Below are positions 12,601 through 21,268 of a stretch of DNA of 64,000 nt, in pieces (positions within the stretch are counted from its first letter, which is position 1; each line of letters begins with the position of its first letter). The stretch comes from DDH964 sp963763205. Lineage in GTDB: Bacteria > Desulfobacterota > Desulfuromonadia > Desulfuromonadales > DDH964. The stretch lies in contig CAVXNQ010000014.1 of assembly GCA_963763205.1 (NCBI GenBank), positions 3,310 to 67,309 of the forward strand, read 5' to 3'. The position numbers were made by a program, and so were the translations under genes. Below the pieces are notes generated by a model that saw nothing but the letters and a program-made list of their open reading frames with translations, searched no databases and was not told the origin of the DNA.

Positions 12601-13057
12601 ATGGATAGAGACCGGAAATAGGGGCACAAGGCAGATCAGGGGCGAAGCACAGGGTGATGCCACGGGACCCGGAGGCACCCCCCTCTCTGCCGCCGCTTCA
12701 CTCAGCTGCCTCTCCCCATGACATCACCCTGTGCTCCAAGGGCAGAGGGATGAAAATAAATTCATCCTTTTAACACGAATCAAACAATTACAGGCACTTG
12801 GCAGGATGCCGCTGAACAGCCGCACGGGAAGCGTTTGAGATTTGGCACCATAAACAAGCGGTGCCCCCTCCAAAGGCACCCCCCATCCCCTTGTGATGGA
12901 TCGATCACCTACCGGCAGCGCCGGCAGGAGATCCGGTCACCAGCAGGGGAAGGGGGCCTCCTAACCACGAGAATCGACCGGACCAAGTGGACGACCTACT
13001 GCGCCGAATGGTGCGGGTGGACGCGAAAGTGTGCCGGATGGCCGGTCATCCTCACCG
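12601..13057 (+). repeat. Gene-less cassette, copy 1 (cassette 1)
   Basis: About 455 bases nearly identical to cassette 4 at 17341-17793, with scattered substitutions and small indels. No convincing protein is encoded: the longest frame here, 12835-13086, runs through the attC and differs between copies. Shared content, in order: a long hairpin (12647-12734), a short hairpin followed by T's (12748-12771), a mixed stretch with the words caccataaacaagcggtgcc and cctaccggcagcgccgg, then the attC site. The order hairpin-terminator-attC suggests an RNA product or a structural cassette. Confidence 0.8.
12647..12771 (+). ncRNA. Candidate structured RNA with terminator, copy 1
   Basis: GCACAGGGTGATG (12647-12659) pairs perfectly over 13 bases with CATCACCCTGTGC (12722-12734), and inside it GGAGGCA pairs with TGCCTC. 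Thirteen bases on, GGATGAA (12748-12754) pairs with TTCATCC (12761-12767) and is followed by TTTT, an intrinsic terminator. Both stems are kept in copy 2. No promoter was identified, so expression is unproven. Confidence 0.5.
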
Positions 13058-13063
13058 TTCGGC
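12959..13063 (+). other. attC site of cassette 1
   Basis: R'' TCCTAAC (12959-12965) with L'' cacgagaatcgaccgg, and L' ggccggtcatcctcac with R' GTTCGGC (13057-13063). The reverse complement of the right arm aligns with the left arm (AAC..acgag.at.gaccgg), as in all attC sites. Length is 105 bases. Confidence 0.85.
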
Positions 13064-13087
13064 AAATAAATATAGAAGGGCAATGAT

Positions 13088-16000
13088 ATGCCAAGGAAGT
13101 TACCGTCTCTTTCAGAAACAAACCCAGAGTTAGTTAAAGAATGGCATCAAGAGAAAAATGAAGGTCTTGATATACATTCTCTCTCAGCAGGCAGTTCAAA
13201 AAAGGTGTGGTGGCAATGTTCTAAAAACCCATCACACGAATGGGCTTCCATTATTTATAACCGCGCCAGAAAGGGGAAGGCTGTCCCTTTTGTGCAAGCC
13301 AGATTACCGACCCTGAACAATCGTTAGCAGCCCTTTATCCTGAGTTGTTGAAGCAATGGCACCCGTCGAAAAATAACGGGCTTAACCCAAGGGACATTTC
13401 ACCTGGTAGTGCACGTCGGGTTTACTGGCAATGTGAAATTGAGCCATCTCACGAATGGGATTCATTTGTCTTTACAAGGACTAAAAATGGAAGAGGCTGC
13501 CCATATTGTGATGGGAGAATTGCTTCTGAAAAAAATTCTCTCGCGACGATTTTTCCAGAAATTGCCGCCGATTGGCATCCCACAAAAAACGGCGATCTCA
13601 CCCCTTATGATGTAACCTCAAAAAGTGGGAAAAAAGTTTGGTGGCGATGTGGAACTTGCTTATTTGAGTGGCAGGCTCTTGTTAAAAATCGCACACATTT
13701 ACAGTCATCGTGTCCACTTTGTTCACGGGACAACGCAGTTGTTAAAGTTAAACAAAATAAGATAGATAATATTGAAGATTATTTGCCTGATTATTCATAT
13801 GATACAACCGACTGTCTCTTTCTTAACTACGATCAAGTACAAGAGATTTTTCGCAATCAATTAAAGATCGAGTCAGAATCAAGGACAATAGAATCACTTT
13901 TAGGACCAAGAAGTCTTAATAAATTGGTATATGCACCTTATTATCAAAGAAATTATGTATGGGACAAAGACAAGGCGACATATTTTATTGAAAGCATTCT
14001 AATAGGCACAGAAATACCGCCAATTATTTTATATGAGTCTGAAAATGGGTTCGAAGTAATAGATGGTAGGCAGCGTTTTGAAACAATTAAGAAATTTCAT
14101 GATGGTGAAATTTCGCTTACAAAAAATGGATTAAGACTATTAAAAACAATTCAAAGAAAAACATTCCATGACCTTGGACAGGATTTTCGCGAAAGTTTTT
14201 TTGATACAAAAGTAAGAATTGTAAAGTTTATGGTTGTTGATGAGGGAAGATTTGATGAAAAAATGCAAGACATGCTTAAAAAAGAGATTTTTAGAAGATA
14301 TAACTCTGGAATTACGCCATTAAGACGCGTAGAAATTGAAAAAGCTGTATATATCCATGATGAACCTACAAAATATTTTAAAAAACAATTTCAGCGGAAT
14401 GATTTTATATATACTGAATTCTTGAAATTATTTTTTACTGGAAAAGGATACACTAAATTCGACAAACGCCTACATCTTAGAAAGAGCGGCACAGGAGATA
14501 AGGTTTTTGCTGATCTCATCAGAGATGCCTATTATTGCAACAAGGCGCAAAGATGTTTTCGATCAGGTTTATGATAATTACTCAAACAAAATAATCGACA
14601 TCCAAAGTGTATACAGAGACTTCCTAAACAAAATAAAACTCCTCATTGAATTAAGTGAACACTTAAGTATTAGTGGTATACAAGGGAATAGATATTGTTA
14701 TGAATGCCTATATTGGGCAATGTCGTTGCTTTCAAAAGAAGGTAAAAATCCTATAAGTATTGTCGACAAAGGCACGAAAGAGGACTTTGTGAGGTTTTTC
14801 AAGGATAACGCTTCAATTTTCTTGGCACCTATTGGGAGCATATTTTTTAATAAGGAATTTATTTCTAGATATACATCAATGGCAAACCTATTGGAAACCA
14901 AGTATGGAATAAATTTGTCAACATATATTCGCCAGAGCATTGAAGATAAACGGCAACTTAGAAATATCTCAGAGACATCAGGGGGTGATGGGTTCGTTGA
15001 CTATAACTCTTTGGTACATATTGACAAAACAGAGGCGATACCTTCAACAATTGATGACATATGTAGAATCATGCTTAGGGGACGATTTATTTGTTAGGCC
15101 TGTATATCAACGGGGCGAAGTTATAAATAAAGCTAAATCTAGTGCGATAATTGAAAGCATTCTTCTTGGAATAAAATTACCCCCTCTATATATATTTAAA
15201 CGCGAAGATGGCGTTATGGAAGTTATAGATGGGCAACAGCGACTTCTTTCAATCCTAGGTTTTATTGGCAAAACCTTTTTGGACGAATCAGGCGTGCCAG
15301 CGAAATCGGCAAAGCACGAGTTTAGTTTAAGCAACTTACAAATATTGCCTGAATTAAACGGCATGCAATTTAAGGAACTGACTGATGACTACAGAGACAA
15401 GATATTAGATTTCTCTCTTTCTCTCATTATAATTGAGGAGAAGTTTAACCCAGCGTTTGACCCAATTGATTTATTCATAAGGTTGAACAGTAGGCCTTAT
15501 CCAATAAAAGAAAATTCCTTTGAGATGTGGAATTCATATGTAGATAAAGAAATAATTGATTCAATTAAAGAGCTCGTAAATAAATATGAAGCATGGTTTT
15601 ATGTGAGAAAAAATAATCTTAGAATGCACAACGAAGAACTTTTAACAATGATGGTGTATCTAGACCATAAAAGTATCCTTGGAAGAGGCAAGGAAAAAGA
15701 ACTTTACCATTACCTTGATATATTCGAGCGAGAAACAACAATTAATGTTAGGATTAAGCAAAAAAGTGCTGTTACTAAGATGCTTAACGAAGCGAGCCTT
15801 GACATAAATGTAAAATCAAGCGTCTTAAAAAGTGTAAAGTCAATCGAGGCATTCATTAGAAAAATAAGAACAATACTTATTGATTGTGACATAGAAGATA
15901 GTGAGAAATTTCTTGACGATGAACTGACTAGTCTATTCAACGTCAACGCTAAACGATATTACACAAGAAAGTTTAAAGACTTTTATGCTTTATGGTATCT

Positions 16001-16391
16001 TGTTCATTTTTTGAACCAGGAAATTGTGAACAAAGAGAGAGTGAAGATTAAGCTTGAAGTTCAAACTCTTTTCAGAGAGATGAAAGTTGGCCAAGATGAC
16101 GAAGTGAACCCTATAAGCGATTCAGCCGGTTTTCACCATAAGGTTGATTCATTCCGTAACAAATACTCAATTTCATCGAGGAAGATATCTCTATCCCGAG
16201 AAGAGAAAAAAGCCCTTATAGCACAGCAAAACAATCTCTGCCCCCTTTGCGAAGGACCACTTTTTATCCAAGATGATATCGAGGTTGACCACATTGCTCC
16301 CATTGCACTTGGTGGGAAAGACCGCTTTTTAAATCTCCAGGTTGCCCATAAGTTATGCAATAGAAAGAAGGGCACAAGAACCATTCAATAG
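13088..16391 (+). CDS. Zinc-ribbon x3 / DUF262 x2 / HNH nuclease protein (three frameshifts)
   Basis: The whole of cassette 2 reads as one ~1,100-residue protein once three single-base shifts (near 13268-13276, 14530-14545 and 15072-15076) are bridged. In order: three DUF4379-like treble-clef zinc-ribbon repeats (each with a W/H..KN.GL, S..KVWWQC and CP.C pattern; the first is completed only across the first shift, reading KGCPFCASQITDPEQS). Then a DUF262 (ParB-like, GmrS/SspE type) domain with YQRNYVWDKDKA and VIDGRQRFETI. Then a second DUF262 domain with RPVYQRGEVINKAK and VIDGQQRLLSI. Last, a C-terminal HNH nuclease (CPLCEG, VDHIAPIALGG, NLQVAHKLCNRKKG). DUF262/HNH proteins of the GmrSD-SspE group are NTP-using, modification-sensing restriction nucleases; that role here is inference. 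ATG at 13088 follows aagggcaatgat. A+T-rich codon use shows it is foreign to the chromosome. Confidence 0.8.
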
Positions 16392-16408
16392 GCAAAAAAT
16401 AAAAAAAC

Positions 16409-16513
16409 GCCGAACCAGAGCATGCAGTCGGACGGTTCGGGCTGGGTAGGTTTTCGAATAGGTCGGTGGCCCGCCAAACTCTCAGCGCCGCCGCTGATGC
16501 AAATCCGTTACGC
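16409..16513 (+). other. attC site of cassette 2
   Basis: R'' GCCGAAC (16409-16415), L'' with cagtcggacgg, L' gcgccgccgctgatg and R' GTTACGC (16507-16513). R'' is the exact complement of the first bases of cassette 2 (GTTCGGC), confirming the cassette limits. It begins 17 bases after the HNH stop codon. Confidence 0.88.
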
Positions 16514-16529
16514 AGGAAGGGGTGCCTGA

Positions 16530-17249
16530 ATGGCTGAAAATGGAAACAACAAATTGGCCGTACTAATCGACGCGGATAATGCGCAAGCATCTGTTTGTGC
16601 GGAGTTGTTGGCAGAGATATCCAAGTTTGGGGTGGCAAGTGTTAAAAGAGCATATGGTGATTGGACGACAAGCAATTTAAAAGGGTGGAAGGCACATCTA
16701 CATAAACATGCAATTCAACCTGTTCAGCAATTTAGCTATACGCAAGGAAAAAACGCGACAGACTCCTCTCTGATTATTGACGCAATGGATTTGCTTCATG
16801 AAGGCCGGTTAGATGGCTTCTGTCTTGTATCGTCAGATAGTGACTTTACTCGATTAGCGAACAGGCTTCGTGAAAGCGGCTTAGTAGTCTATGGGTTTGG
16901 TGAAAAGAAAACTCCAGAGCCATTTGTTTCTGCGTGTGACAAGTTTGTATATACGGAAATATTGCGAAAGCTTAAAGAGTCGGATAAATCGGATGAGTCT
17001 AAGAACCCTGAACTAAAGGCAATTATCACGTCGGCAATCGATGCGGTATCTAGGGATGACGGTTGGGCACCGCTATCGGCCGTTGGGAGCTATATCAACA
17101 AGAACACACCTTCCTTTGATCCACGAAATTATGGATACGATAAGCTCGGAAAGTTGATTCGAGAACTGAGTTACATAGAAATCGATGAAAGGTTGTTTGG
17201 AGAGGATTCGAAACATGCCCACATCTATATTAGGGCAAAAGTCGCGTAA
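16530..17249 (+). CDS. NYN-domain ribonuclease-like protein with LOTUS domain
   Basis: A 239-residue protein filling cassette 3. Residues ~9-150 form a NYN/LabA-like PIN-fold nuclease domain with the acidic residues in LIDADNAQ, TDSSLIIDAMDLL and LVSSDSDFTRLA. Residues ~165-235 (IITSAIDAVSRDDGWAPLSA..YGYDKLGKLIRELSYIEI) match an OST-HTH/LOTUS domain, an RNA- or protein-binding winged helix often paired with NYN. Such proteins are thought to cut RNA in the cytoplasm; the target is unknown. The ATG at 16530 lies 22 bases after the cassette border, with ggaagg upstream as ribosome site. The stop codon coincides with the R'' core of the attC. Confidence 0.85.
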   Translation: MAENGNNKLAVLIDADNAQASVCAELLAEISKFGVASVKRAYGDWTTSNLKGWKAHLHKHAIQPVQQFSYTQGKNATDSSLIIDAMDLLHEGRLDGFCLVSSDSDFTRLANRLRESGLVVYGFGEKKTPEPFVSACDKFVYTEILRKLKESDKSDESKNPELKAIITSAIDAVSRDDGWAPLSAVGSYINKNTPSFDPRNYGYDKLGKLIRELSYIEIDERLFGEDSKHAHIYIRAKVA

Positions 17250-17346
17250 CCAAAATTTCAAGCGGACAGTTCAACGCTATTCGTTCTCGATAGGTTCAGT
17301 GGTCAGCCTGGGCCTCTACGCCGCCGCTTAAATTCATCCGTTAGGA
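17244..17346 (+). other. attC site of cassette 3
   Basis: R'' GCGTAAC (17244-17250) overlaps the stop codon of the NYN gene. L'' is tttcaagcggac, L' gccgccgcttaaattc, R' GTTAGGA (17340-17346). R'' is the exact complement of the cassette 3 border GTTACGC. Confidence 0.9.
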
Positions 17347-17793
17347 GGCCGGAAATAGGGGCACAAGGCACGATAGGGGCGAAACACAGGGTGATGCCAC
17401 GGGTCCCGGAGGCACCCCCCCTCCTGCCGCCGCTTCGCTCAGGCTGCCTCCCCCCATGACATCACCCTGTGCTCCAAGGGCAGAGGGATGAAAATATTTT
17501 CATCCTTTTAACACGAATCAAATAATTACAGGCACTTGGCAGGATGCCGCTGAACAGCCGCACGGAAGGATTGTGAGATTTGGCACCATAAACAAGCAGT
17601 GCCCCCTCCAAAGGCACCCCCCATCCCCTTGGTGGATGACCGGATCACCTACCGGCAGCGCCGGAAGGAGGCCGGTCACCCACCAGGGAGGGGCATCCTA
17701 ACCACGAGATCGACCGGTCCAGGTGGACGACCTACTAAGCCGAATGGTGAGGGTGGACGCGAAAGTGTGCCGGGTGGCCGGTCATCCTCACCG
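17341..17793 (+). repeat. Gene-less cassette, copy 2 (cassette 4)
   Basis: Second copy of the cassette at 12601-13057, in the same orientation, 4.7 kb away and separated by the DUF262 and NYN cassettes. Its left end is intact (GTTAGGAGGCCGG) and its R'' (TCCTAAC) complements that border. Differences from copy 1 are scattered single bases and short indels, so the duplication is not recent. No protein frame is conserved between the copies. Confidence 0.85.
17385..17509 (+). ncRNA. Candidate structured RNA with terminator, copy 2
   Basis: CACAGGGTGATG (17385-17396) pairs with CATCACCCTGTG (17460-17471), and the inner GGAGGCA pairs fully with TGCCTCC, a better pairing than in copy 1. The terminator hairpin GGATGAAAAT/ATTTTCATCC (17486-17505) is followed by TTTT. 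Its stem is longer than in copy 1, while the loop sequence has changed. That pattern suggests conserved structure. Confidence 0.5.
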
Positions 17794-17799
17794 TTAGCT
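17696..17799 (+). other. attC site of cassette 4
   Basis: R'' TCCTAAC (17696-17702), L'' cacgagatcgaccgg, L' ggccggtcatcctcac, R' GTTAGCT (17793-17799). Nearly identical to the attC of cassette 1. Confidence 0.88.
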
Positions 17800-17813
17800 G
17801 CTGAGATAAATAC

Positions 17814-18050
17814 ATGAAAGTAAGTCAAAAATATTTATCAGAAGAATTTTCACAAAAATTGAGGAGCATGCCAGAGACTGGCATGGGATACCAGATTTGC
17901 ACTGTGATCCTCAGTGATGACAGAACATTTCAAAGGGTTCTTGTTCTAAATGGAAATGAAATTGCCAGCGTAAATGGGCAAACAGAGATTCCCTTCGAGG
18001 CAGGCCAAATTAAAGAAATTATCGTCACCCATGATAAGTCCTTGAGTTAA
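17814..18050 (+). CDS. Hypothetical 78-residue cassette protein
   Basis: The only gene of cassette 5. The product (start MKVSQKYLSEEFSQKLRSM) is small, soluble and without signal peptide or membrane segment; predicted strands alternate with short loops. I recognise no family. It is taken as real because it fills the cassette between its border at 17793 and the attC at 18058, points away from the integrase like its neighbours, and has their A+T-rich codon use. The ribosome site before the ATG (gctgagataaatac) is poor. Confidence 0.65.
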   Translation: MKVSQKYLSEEFSQKLRSMPETGMGYQICTVILSDDRTFQRVLVLNGNEIASVNGQTEIPFEAGQIKEIIVTHDKSLS

Positions 18051-18057
18051 GGGGCGC

Positions 18058-18113
18058 AGCTAACCAATAAGGATTGACACGACCTGCAAGGTCGTCTCAA
18101 TCCATTGTTCATG
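18058..18113 (+). other. Short attC site of cassette 5
   Basis: Only 56 bases: R'' AGCTAAC (18058-18064), then GGATTG..ACGACC, a tgcaa loop, GGTCGT..CAATCC and R' GTTCATG (18107-18113). The inner arms are exact complements except for a two-base mismatch. R'' is the exact complement of the cassette 5 border GTTAGCT. Confidence 0.82.
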
Positions 18114-18405
18114 AAGCCCGGCAATCTGGCGCGGATCTTTGAAATAAGGGTATTGGTTTCTTGAGACGGGGCGGAATGTTGCTCTGAGAGGGGAGAAACG
18201 GAAGCTGGCGGCTCCGGATGGGCCGATTGGCGGTCGTTTTTCGGTGGTCCTCTCGGGCTCATGGCGTGTTTTTTGGGGTGCGAGACGGTCGAATCCAACT
18301 GCTTCACGAGACTTTGGACGCACCTCTTCCGTCCCACGCCGGGAGTACCACCCGCCGGGCTCTTTCGGCCCTCATCGGCTCGCCGGTTCGGCTTTTCGGC
18401 TCGGC

Positions 18406-19509
18406 TTATCCCGGTGGTGCCGCCGTCAAACTGCGGCGCTGGTGGGGCAGGATCGAGTAGCGGTAAATGAGTTCGCACCCGCAGTGCCGGCAGACGATCT
18501 GCGGCGGCGGCTCCGGTTCCACCTCCGGGGCGGCGAGTTCGAAGCCGAATGCCAGCTCGATCTTGCCTCGCACCTCCTCCAGGGGCACCTTGGAGCCGGG
18601 GCTGAGAAAGCCGTAGTAGCGCACCTTCATGAAGCCCGTCGGCAGGACGTGCTGGAGAAAGCGCCGGATGAACTCCAGAGCATCGAGCTCCAGGGTGCGC
18701 AGGCGGTTGCTGCCGGTTTTCCGGTAATGGACGAAGACCTTGCCGTTTTCGACCTTGACGATGCGGCTGTTGGAGATCGCCACCCGAAAGACGTAGGGGG
18801 TCAGATACTTGATCGAGGCTTCGGCACTGCCGACGGCCTGGGAGTTGACGTTCCAGTCGGTGCGCCAGACTTCGGGCGGGATCTCGGCCAGCAGCCCCGC
18901 CTTGGCCATGCGGTCGCGGAACTTGGCCCGTACGATACTGGAGAGCGCCTGCACCGGCAGGTAGAAGTTGACTGCCGAGGGGTGCCAGTTGCCGCCTTCG
19001 CTCGCCAGCATCCCACCCGGGACCACGTAGTGGATGTGCGGATGGTACTGCAGCTGCCGGCCCCAGGTGTGCAGCACGCCGAAGAAGCCCGGGGTGTCAC
19101 CTGCGGTAAAGCGCGGGTCGACGGCCAGGTGCTTGATCGCCTCCGAAGAAGCGGCGAACAGGGCGCTGTAGCCGCTGCGCTGGTGGCTGCGCAGGAAGGG
19201 GCGCAGCTCCTGCGGTACGGTGAAGGTCAGCATGAAGTGGTGGCCCGGCAGTTGCCGCTGCAGCTGTTTGTCCAGCCACTGGCGGCTCTTGTGGTTCTGG
19301 CATCCCGGGCAGTGGCGGTTGCCGCAGCCGCGATGCACCAGGTGCAGCCGGTTGCAGTCCTCGCAGTGGTAGACCACCGAGCCGTTCACCTCGGTGCGGC
19401 AGGCGAGGATCGCCGCGATGGTCTTTTGGTGCTCGGCGGGGATCGCCTCACCGAAGCGGCGCCGGTACTCGGGGGCATACGCGCGGAAGATTTCATTGAT
19501 GGCGCTCAT
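18406..19509 (-). CDS. IS91 family HUH transposase
   Basis: A 367-residue rolling-circle transposase. The N-terminal zinc-binding region is CEDCNRLHLVHRGCGNRHCPGC. The HUH metal motif is in YHPHIHYVVPGG near residue 165. The two catalytic tyrosines spaced by three residues are in IKYLTPYVF near residue 235. A second CxxC (VCRHCGCE) lies near the C-terminus. It nicks single-stranded DNA at the element's origin to start rolling-circle transposition. The start ATG at 19509 overlaps the stop of the upstream recombinase gene, so the two are translationally coupled. It appears complete, with no frameshift. Confidence 0.92.
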   Translation of the reverse strand: MSAINEIFRAYAPEYRRRFGEAIPAEHQKTIAAILACRTEVNGSVVYHCEDCNRLHLVHRGCGNRHCPGCQNHKSRQWLDKQLQRQLPGHHFMLTFTVPQELRPFLRSHQRSGYSALFAASSEAIKHLAVDPRFTAGDTPGFFGVLHTWGRQLQYHPHIHYVVPGGMLASEGGNWHPSAVNFYLPVQALSSIVRAKFRDRMAKAGLLAEIPPEVWRTDWNVNSQAVGSAEASIKYLTPYVFRVAISNSRIVKVENGKVFVHYRKTGSNRLRTLELDALEFIRRFLQHVLPTGFMKVRYYGFLSPGSKVPLEEVRGKIELAFGFELAAPEVEPEPPPQIVCRHCGCELIYRYSILPHQRRSLTAAPPG

Positions 19510-20378
19510 CCCAGATCCTCCATCAAGGCGTTGATCAGGTGAGAGGCATCCTCCTGTCCCTTCTGGGTCAGGTGCAGGTAGATCATCGTCGTCTCGATGG
19601 AGGCATGGCCCAGATAGCGCTGGATAACCCGAAGGTTCACCCCCTCCTCCAACAGGTGGGTGGCGTAGGAGTGGCGCAGGGTGTGAATCCTCACGCTCTT
19701 CTTGTGGATGCCCGCCTCGCGCACGGCATTTTTCATGGCCCCCTGCACACTGCTGATCGCCATGGGATACGGGGATTTGGCTGCGTTCTTGCCGTTGCGG
19801 CCCAGGGCCGGGAAGAGCAGGCGCGGATGCCGGTGGGTCTTCCAGTACGCGCGCAGCAGCGGCAGCGCCTTGACCGGCAGCGGCACATAGCGGTCCCTGG
19901 CCCCCTTGCCCCGGTGGACGTGGAGCATCATCCGGTCGCTGTCGATATCGGAGGTTTCCAGATGCAGCGCCTCCTGCAGGCGCAGGCCGCAGGCATAGAC
20001 GGTGGAGAGATAGGCGCGGTTGTGGAAGGTGTAGACGCAAGCGAGCACCCGGCGCACCTCCTCGCGGCTGAGGACCGTCGGCAGGCGGAACTCCTTCTGG
20101 GCGCCCAGATAGTCAAAAGTCCGCCAGTTGCGCTCAAGGACATGGGTGAAGAAAAAGCGAATCCCCGCATGGGCGATGCGCATGGTGTTCGGCGACCACT
20201 CGTCGATGTTGCGACGGTGCAGGAAATAGTCCTGAAGCTCCGTCTCCGAGATCAGCTCCGGAGACTTGTCGAAGAACTCCAGCAGCTTGCGCACGGATCG
20301 CGTGTAAGCCTGCTGGGTGCGTTCCCCCTTGCCGGCCAGTTGCAGGGCACGCATCGATTTTTCGTACCAGTCGGTCAT
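19506..20378 (-). CDS. Tyrosine recombinase accompanying the IS91-like transposase
   Basis: A 290-residue phage-integrase-type recombinase: SAM-like N-terminal domain (residues ~5-85), then a catalytic domain with Arg in CGLRLQEAL, HTLRHSYATHLLEEG, LGHASIETT and the nucleophile Tyr in MIYLHLT. Unlike intI it lacks the KYPNAG insertion, so it is not an integron integrase. ATG at 20378 is chosen for the AAAGGAG ribosome site just upstream; the open frame extends six codons more. Paired with an IS91-type transposase its role may be resolution or targeting, which is inference. Confidence 0.88.
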   Translation of the reverse strand: MTDWYEKSMRALQLAGKGERTQQAYTRSVRKLLEFFDKSPELISETELQDYFLHRRNIDEWSPNTMRIAHAGIRFFFTHVLERNWRTFDYLGAQKEFRLPTVLSREEVRRVLACVYTFHNRAYLSTVYACGLRLQEALHLETSDIDSDRMMLHVHRGKGARDRYVPLPVKALPLLRAYWKTHRHPRLLFPALGRNGKNAAKSPYPMAISSVQGAMKNAVREAGIHKKSVRIHTLRHSYATHLLEEGVNLRVIQRYLGHASIETTMIYLHLTQKGQEDASHLINALMEDLG

Positions 20379-20548
20379 CGTGGATCTCCTTTCCACAGTT
20401 GAGGTTTCGCCGCGGGATACGGCTTGTGGTTAGGAAAAGCAGATGATCGGCTGGTACGGAAAGCTTTTTTCGGCAAGAAGAGGGATTTGGAAGGATGCTT
20501 AGGAAGGCAAGGTATTGAATTTAGGAACTTCTGCCGCGAAGCGGCTTA

Positions 20549-20665
20549 CTTGAACCACCTGATCAAGCGGATGGAATGGGGCTGAGTGCTTCCCGACAAA
20601 CAAAATCAAATTGCGGTAATAGGCCGAACCCTCGCGTCGCCACCGCTTATCTTGAACCGTTATGT
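20549..20665 (+). other. attC site of cassette 6
   Basis: R'' CTTGAAC (20549-20555), L'' gatcaagcggatgg, L' ccaccgcttatcttg and R' GTTATGT (20659-20665). R'' complements the cassette 6 border GTTCATG with one mismatch. Its arms resemble those of attC at 55956-56059 in the distant cluster. Confidence 0.8.
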
Positions 20666-20683
20666 GAATAAGAGGATTACCAA

Positions 20684-21145
20684 ATGCCATTACAATTCGA
20701 TGACGTTCTCTTGATTTCAGCAGGTGGAATTGTCGGTTATTTTGGCAGGCAACTTCTTGAACATAAATTGGCTATCATAAGAAATATTGAAACTGTAAGA
20801 GTCTCTGAGCGCAACAAGGCGGCTGCAACTCTCAGGTCAGCATTCGCACCTTCACTAGCAACCATTTACCTTTCCAAGAACCATGGCTCTACTCATGAGG
20901 CCCCAAATGTTGATGAGTTTCTCAGAAACACTTTGCCAGATTTAGCTGCTTCAATTGAGGTGTTTCGGCCATTTCTCCTGAAAAAAGATAAAAGCGCATA
21001 TCAAAAGGCATGGGAAGCTTACCGCTACGAAGTCCATAATTATGGCTTTGACGCAACCACACTGAGGACTGACATAGAAGACCCATACAAAATATTTGAA
21101 GACAAGATTCACGCAGTTCTTAAGTATGCGGAGCCATTGGAGTAA
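20684..21145 (+). CDS. Hypothetical cassette protein with N-terminal membrane segment
   Basis: A 153-residue product, the only gene of cassette 7. Residues ~7-22 (VLLISAGGIVGYFGRQ) are a short hydrophobic stretch that could anchor it to the membrane with a cytoplasmic, mostly helical remainder (ERNKAAATLRSAFAPS..). I recognise no named family with confidence. ATG at 20684 follows an agagg ribosome site. The gene ends five bases before the attC, a normal fit. Confidence 0.7.
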   Translation: MPLQFDDVLLISAGGIVGYFGRQLLEHKLAIIRNIETVRVSERNKAAATLRSAFAPSLATIYLSKNHGSTHEAPNVDEFLRNTLPDLAASIEVFRPFLLKKDKSAYQKAWEAYRYEVHNYGFDATTLRTDIEDPYKIFEDKIHAVLKYAEPLE

Positions 21146-21149
21146 CATC

Positions 21150-21256
21150 ACATAACCACGCCCAAGAGATCGGACGGGTTATGCCGGGCACGTTCACGTT
21201 GATATTCTACAAGATCGTACTTGAGTAGCCCGCCGCTCAGGTCAAAGTCGTTATGC
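21150..21256 (+). other. attC site of cassette 7
   Basis: R'' ACATAAC (21150-21156), L'' with gatcggacggg, L' cccgccgctcaggtc and R' GTTATGC (21250-21256). R'' is the exact complement of the cassette 7 border GTTATGT. Confidence 0.9.
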
Positions 21257-21268
21257 AAAGGAATAAAA

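Larger units (their letters stand above)
18114..20548 (-). mobile_element. IS91-like element with accessory tyrosine recombinase (in cassette 6)
   Basis: The two minus-strand genes at 18406-19509 and 19506-20378 overlap by four bases (ATGA) and form the int-tnp pair seen in some IS91-group elements. Exact ends are not visible, since IS91 elements lack terminal inverted repeats; the coordinates given are the space between flanking attC sites. The left attC ends in GTTC, and IS91 elements are known to insert next to GAAC/GTTC tetranucleotides, so the left end may lie at 18110. Bases 18114-18405, beyond the transposase stop, would then hold the replication origin end. Confidence 0.7.

Noticed and set aside
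12835..13086. Small open frame in the gene-less cassette
   Set aside because: Runs through the attC and is not preserved in the second copy.
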